Shown here piece after piece: positions 9,576 through 18,594 of a DNA stretch of 64,000 nt. The first letter of the stretch is position 1. Each line of letters opens with the position of its first letter. The notes below the pieces were generated by a model. That model was not told the origin of the DNA. It saw only the letters and a list, made by a program, of their open reading frames with translations, and did not search any database. Both the position numbers and the translations under genes were made by a program. The DNA comes from BJGV01 sp003230615 (GTDB lineage: Bacteria; Pseudomonadota; Gammaproteobacteria; Burkholderiales; Nitrosomonadaceae): the NCBI GenBank assembly GCA_963663215.1, contig OY760140.1, positions 124,001-188,000 on the forward strand, given 5' to 3'.

Positions 9576-9640
9576 ATAATACCTAAGATATTTTTGATGC
9601 ACTTGATGCACAGCAGATTCGATAATAGAAATGGGTTTTT

Positions 9641-10972
9641 ATGTTTTATAAAAAATGTTTAGTAGTTATTGTGTTATCACTAAGCGTATTGCTAGGTGCC
9701 TGTGCGCATAATGAAATTTATCGTGGCAAATTAAGTAATTGTATTTCTGACTCATTGGATAATTGCGAGAACCATGCAGTCACACATTATTTTCCAAACA
9801 CAGATAAGGAATTTCATTTAGGTTTTGTTGAGTTTGATGACCAAGGCCAGCTACGTGATCGTGAGCAAATGAACGTAGTCCTTGATACATATTTACCAAT
9901 TTCTAGTTCTGATGATGTCGTTGTCGCCGTCTTTGTTCATGGTTGGCATCATAATGCTGCACCTGGTGATTCCTATGTGGAGTCATTTAAGCAGCTTCTT
10001 GCTGAAGTTTCGCATACCGAGAACGTAGCTAGCCAACAAGATAAGCGTGCAAAACGTAAGGTTTTAGGTGTGTATATTGGTTGGCGTGGGGATTCATTAA
10101 TCCTACCCTTAGTTAAATACACATCTTTTTGGGAGCGTAAAAACACTGCTCGTAAAGTAGGAATACTGGGTGTTACCGAAGTTATATTAAGACTTGAAGA
10201 AATGGTGTATGCAAAAGCCACTACTGAAACCTCTAATCCTAAATCTGTCAAAAGTAGAATAGTGATAATGGGGCATAGTTTTGGCGGTGCAGTGGTTTAC
10301 GCTTCATTGAATCAAGTGTTGGTGGAGAGATTTATTGGCAGGCATCAAAAAAAATATCAAAAAAGCACTGAAGGATTCGGCCATCTTGTCGTATTAATGA
10401 ACCCAGCTTTTGAGGCATTGCGCTTCTCTACTATATTTGACATGTCACAAGAAGACTGTAGCCGCAATTGGAAAGATCAAATACCACGTTTTGTTATGCT
10501 TACATCAGAGGCAGATACTGTAACACGTTATGTGTTCCCCTATCTTGGAAGAAGTTTTACATTCTTATTTGAGAGCTATGAAGAGTTAAATCGTCAAATA
10601 TGCACGAAAGATGGTAAAGCTAAAGTAACAATTAGTGAAGGGGAAGCTGATCGCATCGCTATTGGACAATTTGAACCCTATCGAACCCATACGTTAACTC
10701 CACTACAAGATAAAAAAATACGTAAATCAGACTTTAATTACCGTAGTCTTAAAACCGCATGGTTAGACCAAGGTTTTGGTAGTCAACTAGATTTTGAAGG
10801 TGTGTCGTTAACTCATTTAGGGCGCACTGATCCGCTCAATCCCTATTTAAATATTTATGTTGATGGCAGCCTGATGAAGAATCATGGTGACATTTGGGGA
10901 AAAGAAGTGATAGGTTTTCTTCGCGATATAATTATTATGGTCACTACCCCTATTTCGGTAACTTCTGAATAA
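9641..10972 (+). CDS. Lipoprotein with alpha/beta-hydrolase domain
   Basis: The 443-residue protein begins with a lipoprotein signal (LLGAC, lipidated Cys near residue 21). A VVVAVFVHGWHHNAA segment gives the oxyanion strand and HG motif, and VIMGHSFGGAVVY near residue 210 gives the nucleophile elbow GHSFG. A conserved MLTSEADTVTRYVFP segment follows, where the acid residue may lie. The overall pattern resembles membrane-anchored serine hydrolases of the esterase/lipase superfamily. It stands alone on the plus strand among minus-strand genes. Substrate unknown. Confidence 0.78.
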   Translation: MFYKKCLVVIVLSLSVLLGACAHNEIYRGKLSNCISDSLDNCENHAVTHYFPNTDKEFHLGFVEFDDQGQLRDREQMNVVLDTYLPISSSDDVVVAVFVHGWHHNAAPGDSYVESFKQLLAEVSHTENVASQQDKRAKRKVLGVYIGWRGDSLILPLVKYTSFWERKNTARKVGILGVTEVILRLEEMVYAKATTETSNPKSVKSRIVIMGHSFGGAVVYASLNQVLVERFIGRHQKKYQKSTEGFGHLVVLMNPAFEALRFSTIFDMSQEDCSRNWKDQIPRFVMLTSEADTVTRYVFPYLGRSFTFLFESYEELNRQICTKDGKAKVTISEGEADRIAIGQFEPYRTHTLTPLQDKKIRKSDFNYRSLKTAWLDQGFGSQLDFEGVSLTHLGRTDPLNPYLNIYVDGSLMKNHGDIWGKEVIGFLRDIIIMVTTPISVTSE

Positions 10973-11267
10973 TAAAATTAGCAATAAGTCACAATTCAAA
11001 TACTTCAAGCGCGATAAACCTGTTGTTGCATTTGCTGGTACATCGAAAATAGAAAAAATGTAGATAAGGTTGTGGTAAGGGTTATAGCTTGCAGTTCGAT
11101 TTCCGCCGCCTTAAAATATTGAGCGTCTGTTTTGTGCCAAAAGCAGACATTCATTTAACCGTCTCTACAATTTGAACAAGCAATAGAACTCCCATCTTTT
11201 GAACAACCCCAGCCTTTCTCAATTGCAGCTTTAGCGACTTTCTCAGACCAACTAATAGGCAAGAAAA
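10973..11267. other. Intergenic stretch with hairpin repeat
   Basis: No full gene is visible. A hairpin repeat lies at 11121-11152. A short minus-strand frame (about 11157-11270) encodes a tail GWGCSKDGSSIACSNCRDG with paired cysteines but has no good start, so it may be a remnant of a small zinc-binding protein. Confidence 0.45.
11121..11152 (-). repeat. Dispersed hairpin repeat, copy 4
   Basis: GAGCGTCTGTTTT GTGCCA AAAGCAGACATTC. It lies between the convergent hydrolase and NYN genes. Confidence 0.8.
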
Positions 11268-12014
11268 CTATTTTGCTCGAAGGTACAAAACCTTCCGATC
11301 TGATCCCGGTACTTGCCGTTCTTCTGTTACGAAGAGATTTGTGTTTGCTCTGACAAGATCAGAGAGCTTCTTATGGCCATAGAGTCTAGAGTCAAAGTCA
11401 GGTTGTAATTTAGTAAGATAGCTCCCAAAGGTACCAACCTGTGCCCATCCCGCATCATCACTTGATTGCGCAAGTGCAGTTAGGATAAATTTTTTGTCAA
11501 GCTTTGGTTCGGTTGCCTCGGTAAACATCTGGACTAGATTGGACTGCTGTTTGCTCTTGCCTTTTGGCGGCGGGTCTGTCGGTTTGGTTGATTTGCTTGG
11601 ACGAAGGATTTCAGTGGATACAAACTTGTGGCATGCCCTGCGGAATGCTTCCGGTGTTTTCTTTTCACCAAATCCGTAGACCATGAGCCCTTCCTCACGT
11701 AGTCGCGTCGCAAGGCCTGTAAAATCACTGTCGCTTGTTATTAGGCAAAAGCCATCAAATTTTCGCGTGTAGAGTAAATCCATCGCATCGATAATCAGCG
11801 CACTATCCGTTGCGTTCTTTCCAGCTGTGTACGCTAACTGCTGAACGGGCTTGATCGCGTATTTTTGCAATACCTTCTTCCATGAGGCACTCGTTGGTGC
11901 AGTAAAATCGCCATATATGCGTCTCACTGTTGCATCACCATATCTTGCAATTTCCGCGAACAGACCTTCAATAACGGCAGCTTGAGCGTTATCAGCATCA
12001 ATTAGAACTGCCAA
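11268..12014 (-). CDS. NYN-domain (LabA/PIN-like) protein with C-terminal OST-HTH
   Basis: The 248-residue protein starts with MAVLIDADNAQ, the acidic NYN signature. ATDSALIIDAMDLLY and CLITSDSDFTGLATRLREEG supply the other acidic residues expected for a metal-dependent PIN-like ribonuclease. A low-complexity linker (near residues 138-160) leads to an OST-HTH/LOTUS-type winged-helix domain (FILTALAQSSDDAGWAQVGTFGSYL). A role in RNA processing or surveillance is inferred from the family. The start is the first ATG of the frame, directly before the motif, as usual in this family. The gene looks intact. Confidence 0.88.
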   Translation of the reverse strand: MAVLIDADNAQAAVIEGLFAEIARYGDATVRRIYGDFTAPTSASWKKVLQKYAIKPVQQLAYTAGKNATDSALIIDAMDLLYTRKFDGFCLITSDSDFTGLATRLREEGLMVYGFGEKKTPEAFRRACHKFVSTEILRPSKSTKPTDPPPKGKSKQQSNLVQMFTEATEPKLDKKFILTALAQSSDDAGWAQVGTFGSYLTKLQPDFDSRLYGHKKLSDLVRANTNLFVTEERQVPGSDRKVLYLRAK

Positions 12015-12156
12015 TCGAGGGGCTGTCTCTTCGGCTTCAATTTTTTAGGATAATCGTTGGGACATCAAGATGGCTCCGGCTTTCTAATTTAAACTCTTCT
12101 ATTATGCCTATATAATGGTTAATTGACAGGAGGCCTTGAAGTTAGAACTTGCTTAT

Positions 12157-12345
12157 GAGTGTCTGCTTTGTGCCAAAAGCAGACACTCAGAAAATAGATG
12201 TTATTAGTTTTTTCTATTAACTTTTTTGGCACATTTGGCTCGGCCCATTTAAAGACTTAATTCATTAGAAAAATTGGAAATTTTTGTAAGCGGGCCTTGA
12301 TACTACATCCGCGCGCGAGTGTAGACATGGCGGGGTGGGGTAACG
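12157..12345 (-). repeat. Long composite repeat, copy A (hairpin plus about 155 bp)
   Basis: It begins with a perfect hairpin (GAGTGTCTGCTTT, GTGCCA, AAAGCAGACACTC). It continues through a TTTTTTCTATTAAC block, TGGCACATTTGGCT, AAATTGGAAATTTTTGTA, GCCTTGATA and a G-rich GGCGGGGTGGGG tail. The same series of blocks, in the same order and spacing, occurs at 15833-16020. Confidence 0.75.
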
Positions 12346-12429
12346 GTCGAGACACCACCATCTGAAAATTCCCAGCATCAGTCTTTTACATTAATTTATT
12401 CCATATAGACTTTGTAATATTTTGTTATT

Positions 12430-12461
12430 GAACGTCTGTTTTGTGCCAAAAGCGGACGTTC
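12430..12461 (-). repeat. Dispersed hairpin repeat, copy 6
   Basis: GAACGTCTGTTTT GTGCCA AAAGCGGACGTTC. The outer pairs GAACGTC/GACGTTC are a compensatory variant of GAATGTC/GACATTC. Confidence 0.8.
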
Positions 12462-12861
12462 GCTTATCCTCTTGTCAGAATTCTCGTAACAATCTTCTCG
12501 CGCCTACCAAGGGCTCTTCGAATCCGTTTTCCCGTAACGCGTACCAGAATGTCACCGCGTTTATTCCCAAAATCGGAATTCCAACATCAGGTTCCAGCTT
12601 CTCACTAACATCAATTAAGCTCATGTTCGTTCCACATTGAACGACCGCCTCTAATTTATTATTATCATTCGCTAACAATTCCAAAATAGCCTTTTCCTTA
12701 GCCCAGTCAGGAATATGTGCGATATGAACCGCGTTTGTACAGGAAAATCCAACACTTGAAACTACCTCAAAACCTAATTCTTTGAACATCTGCGTAGCAG
12801 ATTCGTTTCCCTTTTTTTCGAAGGGAGTCATGATTCCAATTCTCTTTGCTTTATACTTATC

Positions 12862-12923
12862 CAGTGCTGCTTTAATTGCATCATGCCAGGTAGCCCAGGA
12901 CAAACTAGAGTAAGCCTCAATGT
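12862..12923 (+). repeat. 62-bp direct repeat, native copy
   Basis: This is the part of the racemase-family gene encoding EAYSSLSWATWHDAIKAAL. It is repeated base for base at 13008-13069. Confidence 0.9.
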
Positions 12924-13007
12924 TGGCTATTTGCGCTCGTATTTCTTTAATACCCCAATGTGCTCTTCATACCCTTTATACTTACTCCGGCTCTGCTAAC
13001 AAAGCTT

Positions 13008-13069
13008 CAGTGCTGCTTTAATTGCATCATGCCAGGTAGCCCAGGACAAACTAGAGTAAGCCTCAATGT
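13008..13069 (+). repeat. 62-bp direct repeat, copy next to the IS remnant
   Basis: Identical to 12862-12923 and immediately adjacent to IS3 sequence starting at 13070. It seems to be an extra gene fragment carried with the insertion, since the native copy is still in place. Confidence 0.9.
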
Positions 13070-13943
13070 CCGGTGCGGCTGGACGAACGAGAGGAGTTGA
13101 AACGGCTGCGTAAAGAAGTCCGCACGCTGCGGATGGAAAAAGAGATTTTAAAAAAAGCGAGTCAGTACTTTCGCAAAGGAAATGAAGTGAGGTGTGGGTT
13201 TATTTATGCGGACAGCTACCCCGTAATGTGCCGGATGCTGAATCCACGCAGTACTTGCTACGATTGGCGGGGGAGGCCCTGCAAAGTTATTACCAGAAGA
13301 ACTGGCATTGCGACGGGTCATGAAAGCGTTATTTGCTGCTTCTAGAGACAGTCTTAGTCGTGACTGAACCTGCGTGAAGAAGGCTTTGATATTGGGCGTG
13401 TGCTTGATGAAAGCGATGAATCTGACAGTCAAACAGAAACGTAAATACAAAGTGACAACTGACAGCATGCACGACTTCCCGGTGGCAGAAAACGTACTGG
13501 ATCGCCAGTTTTCCCCGCAAGGGCCCAATCAGGTGTGGGCAACTGACATCACCTATTTATGGACACAGCAGGGCTGGATTTATCTAGCTGTGGTGATCGA
13601 TTGTATTCACGCCGTGTCATTGGCTGGGCGATGGACACACGAATGAAAAAAGCGCTATCCGGGCCTTGATGATGGCTGTTAAAGGAATCCACCGCCTGGA
13701 CTGCTTTCCGACCGCGGCAGTTATGCCAATACCCCAAATGTTGCTGAACAGTACGGGACGGTCTCAAGTATGAGTCGCAAGGGTAACTGCTGGGATAATG
13801 CGCCGGTGGAACGGTTCTTCAGTAGCCTTAAACGGGAATGGACGGGGGATAGACTATACAAAACACGGCAAGCGGCCATTGCCGATGTTCGTGAATATGT
13901 GGCTGTATTACAACTCAAGACGTCTCTGCTGGGTTACAAAACA
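13070..13943 (+). mobile_element. IS3-family insertion sequence remnant
   Basis: Fragments of an IS3-type transposase lie in order but in shifting frames. The orfA end (REELKRLRKEVRTLRMEKEILKKAS) is near 13075-13160. The orfB body (NQVWATDITYLWTQQGW, first catalytic Asp) is near 13525-13580. The SDRGSYANTP segment (second Asp) is near 13705. SRKGNCWDNAPVERFFSSLKREW with the catalytic Glu is near 13775-13840, ending at YYNSRRL near 13920. Several frameshifts and missing stretches make it dead. Terminal inverted repeats are not evident. Confidence 0.85.
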
Positions 13944-14420
13944 CAAAGCTTCATCCACTGCTACCCTCAACCCACCTAAAAACTGTTTTTTATACTCTAT
14001 TAAATCCTCTTCAGTTTTTAACTGGAGTTTTGGGGTCAAGATATTGGTAGTGTGAAGGCCGATTCCTTCTAATCCATTCGGACCTTGATTCTTGAGAAGA
14101 ATGCTCCAAAGCTCGTGCTCCATGCTGGTATTCGTTGCTGGTATAAGCAGTCCAAACTTCCTCTTAAAACTCCTGACATCAGGATATTCCCAAGAAGAGT
14201 CAATCTCAACAAAGTTTTCTGCTTTTTCCCCATTGTAGATAATGCCAGGAAACGCTAAATGGGGTACTGGTAGTAGATTTACATTGGGAATAGGTATTTT
14301 TTTCCCGGACAATTTCCCAATAATAGTCTGGTTGCTCATATTGTCAGTGTATCACGCGCATAGCTATGGCAGATTGCAGGCTATCTGTTTCAGCAATTTT
14401 ATTGTAGCTATGTAATGCTT

Positions 14421-14452
14421 GAACGTCTGCTTTGTGCCAAAAGCGGACATTC
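14421..14452 (-). repeat. Dispersed hairpin repeat, copy 7
   Basis: GAACGTCTGCTTT GTGCCA AAAGCGGACATTC, between the racemase-family start and the methyltransferase-like gene. Confidence 0.8.
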
Positions 14453-14525
14453 GCCAATGTTCAGGTAGAAATTGATAATCTGCTATTGATTTTTAATATC
14501 CGACTACTTATATGAAAGAGATTTT

Positions 14526-15689
14526 TTAAATATTAGTAACTTTATACAACTCTTCGACATACCCTTTTCGCATCCAATAAAGAGTCCGGTAGACCATTCT
14601 TAAGTCTGGTTCATTTCTGCAAATATCATAAACCCATCCTTGCGTTGAATTCGGTCCTGAGGAAACTTGAGCTTCTTGGTTAATACTTAAAAAGTATCCC
14701 TTGCCTTTTTTTTGAATGGATTGTAGGTAACCAATCATCGTTTCTTTGTTCATTTCCGGCAATGAGTCTTGGTTAATAATTAAATCAAAAAATTTGGCGG
14801 GCAGTTCATTAACATGGCTCGATGGAAAAATGTAGATACTAGATTCAGTATTAATTTCATCTTCTCCGAATAACCGAACCCTCTCTGCCAAATCGGACTT
14901 TAACAATAAATAAGCCTGAAGTGTATTAACAAGCGGAAGATCAACAATGTAGTATTGTCTGAATCCTATGGAGGCCACAACGTATGCCAGCAACCCAACT
15001 CCCCCTCCAATTTCCAAACAAGTATCAGTTTTTTTAGACAATATCGTTGACACTCTGTGTGCTGTATACAAATGGAGCAAGTAATTGGCAGGAACAACTC
15101 CATTCCCAAATCGCACACCAAACATTGCCCCAATCTGGGGCGGTACTGGTGGTAATGCTAACCGCTCGACAGTGCGGCGTAGAATGTCTATTGAATCAAG
15201 ATTTAAGATTGTGCCATATTCTCCCTGCTCGGGATTTTGTACGGCGACTATTCCCGCAGCTTGTCCCAGTGAGAGTGCTTTGTCATGCCAATCAAGAGAA
15301 GTTAAATGTGGATGCTTCCTTGTGGCTAGGTATGTTTCTTCTCCGAGCATAAGTCCGCTAGTAACCGGATCTCGAAACATCTGGCTTAGAATCAATCCAA
15401 CTTTCTCAGAATCTCCATGTTTTAGATATGTTGCGAGCTTGGAATGGAATATATTACTAAAATCCTTCCAAACCCCATCGCCTCTGTCAGATTTATTACT
15501 CGTAGCTTTTTGGTATGAAGCAATTAACCGTTGATACAAACGGGTGTCATCAAATTTATCTGGCGGAAGATAATCTATGCTCGGCACATTCAATTTACGC
15601 CAAGCAGGGTTACATTGATAATTAACAAGAATATCAGTGGGTTTATTTTTTTTAAGTCTTTGGCAAATTCGTCCGAATAAATTTCTCAA
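14526..15689 (-). CDS. Putative sugar O-methyltransferase (NanM-type)
   Basis: The 387-residue protein has a central Rossmann-type methyltransferase core: TCLEIGGGVGLLAYV (SAM-binding motif I) near residue 225, YYIVDLPLVNTLQAYLL (motif II) and FDLIINQDSLPEM (motif IV region). The long N-terminal part with GVRFGNGVVPANYLLHLYTAHRV and the spacing match the family of putative sugar O-methyltransferases found in surface-polysaccharide loci. No glycosyltransferase neighbours remain here, so the gene may be a leftover of a larger polysaccharide cluster. It looks intact. The exact substrate cannot be told. Confidence 0.75.
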   Translation of the reverse strand: MRNLFGRICQRLKKNKPTDILVNYQCNPAWRKLNVPSIDYLPPDKFDDTRLYQRLIASYQKATSNKSDRGDGVWKDFSNIFHSKLATYLKHGDSEKVGLILSQMFRDPVTSGLMLGEETYLATRKHPHLTSLDWHDKALSLGQAAGIVAVQNPEQGEYGTILNLDSIDILRRTVERLALPPVPPQIGAMFGVRFGNGVVPANYLLHLYTAHRVSTILSKKTDTCLEIGGGVGLLAYVVASIGFRQYYIVDLPLVNTLQAYLLLKSDLAERVRLFGEDEINTESSIYIFPSSHVNELPAKFFDLIINQDSLPEMNKETMIGYLQSIQKKGKGYFLSINQEAQVSSGPNSTQGWVYDICRNEPDLRMVYRTLYWMRKGYVEELYKVTNI

Positions 15690-15832
15690 ATTTCTATGTC
15701 CTGTCTTTCTGGGGTTTCATTGTGAATAGTTCTACAATATCATAAGAACTACTACTGAACGCAATGAGGTATTAAGTGGCTAGTAATAAACGTGATACTA
15801 ATGTTGCCAGTAGGTCGATTGCTGTCATTTGT

Positions 15833-16020
15833 GAATGTCTGCTTTGTGCCAAAAGCGGACGCTCAGAATATAGATGATATTAACTTTTTCTATTAATTTT
15901 ATCTGGCACATTTAGCTAGACTCATTCGGAATTTCAATTCTTCCGAAAATTGGAAATTTTTGTACGTGCGCCTTGATAGAGTGATCGCGTGTGGATGCGC
16001 AGGTGGGGGTGGGTGGGGTT
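15833..16020 (-). repeat. Long composite repeat, copy B
   Basis: It starts with a hairpin (GAATGTCTGCTTT GTGCCA AAAGCGGACGCTC) at 15833-15864 and continues block for block like 12157-12345, ending in GGTGGGGGTGGGTGGGG. The rest of 15690-16138 shows no gene. Confidence 0.75.
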
Positions 16021-16138
16021 GTTCCAGACTAGGTGTACACCTATTCCGATAAATACACGATTCTTCCATTAAGATTGCATGTGTATTTCTTATTTAAAGT
16101 CATTGTACAAAGTTACCCCTGTGTTACCCCATAACGAC

Positions 16139-16168
16139 AAAGACCTAGGCGGTTAAACCTAAGTCTTT
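16139..16168 (-). terminator. Hairpin downstream of tRNA-Lys
   Basis: AAAGACCTAGG and CCTAAGTCTTT pair with one G-T wobble around a short loop. The T-tract on the minus strand is weak. The sequence differs from the hairpin at 953-992, which sits at the same distance from the other att-like copy. Confidence 0.6.
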
Positions 16169-16170
16169 GT

Positions 16171-16185
16171 TTTTCTGGTGGGTCG
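16171..16185 (+). repeat. Right att-like repeat (tRNA-Lys 3' end)
   Basis: Identical to 991-1005. Here it is part of the complete tRNA gene, so this would be the reconstituted attachment side. Confidence 0.6.
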
Positions 16186-16251
16186 TGAGAGGATCGAACT
16201 CTCGACCTACGGATTAAGAGTCCGCTGCTCTACCAGCTGAGCTAACGACCC
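16176..16251 (-). tRNA. tRNA-Lys (anticodon CUU), CCA encoded
   Basis: The 76-nt minus-strand sequence folds as a cloverleaf. The 5' GGGTCGT pairs with ACGACCC, the D-arm carries AGCTCAGCTGGTAGAGC, and the anticodon stem-loop GCGGACTCTTAATCCGT has CTT at 34-36. The T-arm is GAGAGTTCGATCCTCTC, and genome-encoded CCA closes it. Its 3' end is the proposed integration site of the island on its left. Confidence 0.95.
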
Positions 16252-16573
16252 AGAAAGGAAATATTATTTACAATAAATAGCTAGTGCATATAGATGAACT
16301 TATCATGGGATATAATTGTAACCTGAAATAAACCTGCATGGCATTGTTGATATAAGCAGGTTTTATTAGACTTAGCTGAATTAGCTCTGTGGATAGCAAT
16401 TGAGTGACTTTGTCATAGAAATACTGCAATTAAAGAAAATATATCTTAATAAAATTCTTACTAATTTTATTAGACTTTTTGTGTGATAAGATTAATTACA
16501 AAATTTTATTTATTATTCATGTGCTAAGGATTCTTTTTCCAATTTTTCCGAGGTTAAGTATGGAGATAAGATC
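16252..16573. other. Intergenic region upstream of hsp20-like gene
   Basis: No gene is visible. AAACCTGC (near 16330) and GCAGGTTT (near 16356) form a loose hairpin. The rest is AT-rich and presumably holds the tRNA and hsp20 promoters; no convincing sigma-32 site was found by eye. Confidence 0.5.
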
Positions 16574-17076
16574 ATGCCGGATTCGTTAAAGCACGCAGGA
16601 AATCATATTAGTTGCGAGACTGTTCACTCTTGGGAGAATCTGCCTGAAGGTTGGCGTGAGTTGCTCTCTAGAAGTAACAATGCACTTACTCATTTTTCCC
16701 GTAGCGAGGAAGAGAATCAAGCGCAAACTCAAGAGCAAGATTCGTTCCCACACTGGGGCTTACTAGCCGTGGAGATAGAAGAAACGGACAAGGAGATATT
16801 GGTACATGTTGAGGTTCCAGGATTAGAAAAAGAAGATTGTCATATCACAGTTCAGGGCAATAAGCTCTGCCTATATGGGGAAAACGCTTTGAACATCAAA
16901 GGACCAAAAGCACCTGTCATATTATGGAACGTGCTCATGGAACATTCCAACGTAGTATTCTTTTGCCTCTAATTATAGATGAGTACAAAGCGGAGGCGAG
17001 CTATAAAAATGGAGTGCTGACTGTCTGTTTGCCCAAAGTTAGTCGCAAGCCAGCAATATCCATTAAGGTATCGTGA
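16574..17076 (+). pseudogene. Hsp20-family small heat shock protein, single-base frameshift
   Basis: The first frame encodes an N-terminal arm and the start of the alpha-crystallin domain (ILVHVEVPGLEKEDCHITVQ, NKLCLYGE). Near the GGGGAAAA run at 16877-16884 it loses register. The continuation sits in another frame: GKRFEH, then CHIMERAHGTFQRSILLP, EASYKNGVLTVCLPKV and SIKVS to a TGA at 17074. One extra A in that run would restore a normal ATP-independent holdase of about 167 residues. GGAG lies eight bases before the ATG. Either a real inactivating deletion or a homopolymer sequence error would explain this. Confidence 0.85.
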
Positions 17077-17536
17077 AATAACTTTGTAAATCTAGCGGTA
17101 TTAGTCTTGCACATCGATTGCGGGAGTTTATTAATTGAATATTAATCTTGGCAATAAGGGTCATCTACGTAACGATAGTTGGACGCGTCTAGCTCCGCCA
17201 ATAAGCAACCGTAATATATTGATAGAAACGTATTACTTTTCCTCTAACATTCTCGGTCTTACCATTGGTCTTACCATGATGCTTGAGTTAACAAGATAAT
17301 GGTAGAGAGAAAGGGGCATATTAAGCCTTACGATGGGAACGAAGAATAAAAAGATTACTCCAGCAAAATTACACTAACCCGCTTCGGCGAGTTTCTTCTT
17401 CTCCACATGAACATATACCGAATTAAACGATACTAAAAATGATTAGAAACAAAAACTGTTAATGCAAGGAGAATGACGCCAAACTTTGGAAAGAAAGATT
17501 TTAAAAGCTGTGAATGTTTTAAATTTAAGAGTTTAT
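17077..17536. other. Intergenic stretch, nothing recognised
   Basis: No frame with a domain or good start was seen on either strand. No hairpin repeat is present. Confidence 0.5.
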
Positions 17537-18028
17537 TTATTTTTCTATTTCTGCTTCATCTGCAACCTTCATTGCCTGCCGCCTGAATTCCAATGGATTA
17601 TCAATATTAGGGATAGGTGTTTTTCCACCCCCCGTGCCACAAACAACAATTGTCCCAAAACCAAATATTCTTCCAAAAATACTTTGGTCTACAATGAAAC
17701 TTTCAACTTTTTTGTGGTTAAGTTCAATAGTATTGCGACTAATAAAGCCAACCTTTGCAATAACTCTTTTGGAAGTGATAGCAAGCTCAGTCGATATTTT
17801 GAAGATAAAAGCTTTTATGAGACTGATCATTGATAATATAAACGCAATTGCCCCAAAAAATGCATACATCGTTCCTTCTTCTTGATTGATTTCGGGTTGA
17901 GCAGTAACTCCAAATAGAGCGATAGCAGTTAAAAACATGAATATTCCCGAAACAAAAACGAACCAGTGAATCTTCCAGACATGTAAAACACGCTCATCTG
18001 GCATCAAATTGTTTGTCACATATCCCAT
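17537..18028 (-). CDS. Membrane protein with bacterial PH domain
   Basis: In this 163-residue protein, a short lead (LMPDERVLHVWKIHWFVF) precedes two transmembrane helices (about 22-43 and 56-77). A bacterial PH (YdbS/YdbT-type) domain follows, with TSKRVIAKVGFISRNTIELNHKKVESFIVDQSIFGRIFGFGTIVV and a terminal NPLEFRRQA. Such proteins are inner-membrane components of unknown function, some involved in membrane or secreted-antimicrobial tolerance. The gene is isolated from its neighbours. Confidence 0.85.
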   Translation of the reverse strand: MGYVTNNLMPDERVLHVWKIHWFVFVSGIFMFLTAIALFGVTAQPEINQEEGTMYAFFGAIAFILSMISLIKAFIFKISTELAITSKRVIAKVGFISRNTIELNHKKVESFIVDQSIFGRIFGFGTIVVCGTGGGKTPIPNIDNPLEFRRQAMKVADEAEIEK

Positions 18029-18276
18029 AATTATTTCTCAGCGCAACCTTGCAGTGCAATTAGAGCTTCGCCTCCTTCATACATTAAGAACATAACCTGT
18101 ATCTTACTAGATTCTTTAATACTCGATTAGTGAATTACCGCTATGGGTCGAAAGTAGATATTCGTTAGTAGTTACTTAACTCGCTTTTGAGTGGGTTTTT
18201 TATTACTACACTAGCGTACTCACTCACTTACCGCATTACTAATACATACGTACTACTGAGGAGTAAACGAAAGGAT

Positions 18277-18474
18277 CGGCCTTGTATGGTACTCAGAAAG
18301 CCAGAAGGGGTGGGTACCTAGTATTGAACTACCCCTATCCCCTGTGTAAGAGGTACTACATACATGGACCTTGACCCTATTTGTAAAAAAGCTCTTTCTA
18401 TTTTGGCGCGAAAAAAATTTTCCAGTCAAGTAAAATCTTCGAATGACTGGTAACGACCTAAAGCGGACATTCAA
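18277..18474 (+). repeat. 200-bp composite repeat, copy 1
   Basis: It is collinear with 37447-37650: CTTGTATGG, CAGAAAGCCAGAAG, TACCTAGTATTG, CCCCTGTG, AGAGGTACTAC, ACCTTGAC, CTATTTGTAAAAAAG, CTTTCTATTTTGGCGC. It ends in a degraded hairpin repeat (AAAGCGGACATTC, left arm lost). The neighbouring 18029-18276 stretch holds no gene. Confidence 0.75.
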
Positions 18475-18594
18475 GGGATTTAATAGCCTAAGTATTTCTT
18501 TTAGGAGTCCGATATAAAAGTAAACCTAATTGATTCAGTAAATTTCATGTCAACGAAAAAAGCAGAGCATTTTCTGCAGAGGAGAAAATAACCA

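Larger units (their letters stand above)
12015..12474. other. Intergenic stretch carrying repeats
   Basis: No gene is visible. It holds two hairpin repeats (12157-12188 and 12430-12461) and the long composite repeat that recurs at 15833-16020. Confidence 0.6.
12475..14339 (-). pseudogene. Asp/Glu-racemase superfamily gene (maleate isomerase/arylmalonate decarboxylase type), split by insertion
   Basis: The N-terminal half (start 14339) reads KFGLLIPATNTSMEHELW and LKTEEDLIEYKK up to VAVDEAL near 13950. The C-terminal half (about 12970 down to 12475) contains EAYSSLSWATWHDAIKAALD, RIGIMTPFEKKGNESA, VVQCGTNMSLID and INAVTFWYALRENG. Both belong to one maleate cis-trans isomerase-like protein, whose cysteine pair is partly represented by the CGTN block. 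A 944-bp insertion (13000-13943) bounded by the 10-bp repeat CAAAGCTTCA separates them. Removing it rejoins VAVDEALLAEPE. At least one further frameshift lies near 12975-12995, so the gene would not be intact even without the insertion. Confidence 0.8.
991..16185. mobile_element. Putative decayed genomic island at tRNA-Lys 3' end
   Basis: The 15 bases 991-1005 are repeated exactly, in the same orientation, at 16171-16185, where they form the 3' end (CCA, discriminator and acceptor stem) of an intact tRNA-Lys gene. Tyrosine-recombinase islands typically integrate at tRNA 3' ends and leave such a partial copy at the far end. The interval holds accessory and broken genes, an IS3 remnant and repeats, with no core genes. 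A hairpin abuts each repeat copy. No integrase gene is visible, so the island reading is inference and the element is presumably immobile. Confidence 0.5.

Noticed and set aside
17077..17536. Integrase remnant next to the tRNA
   Set aside because: I looked for the catalytic-block residues of a tyrosine recombinase on both strands here and in 14-16 kb and saw none.
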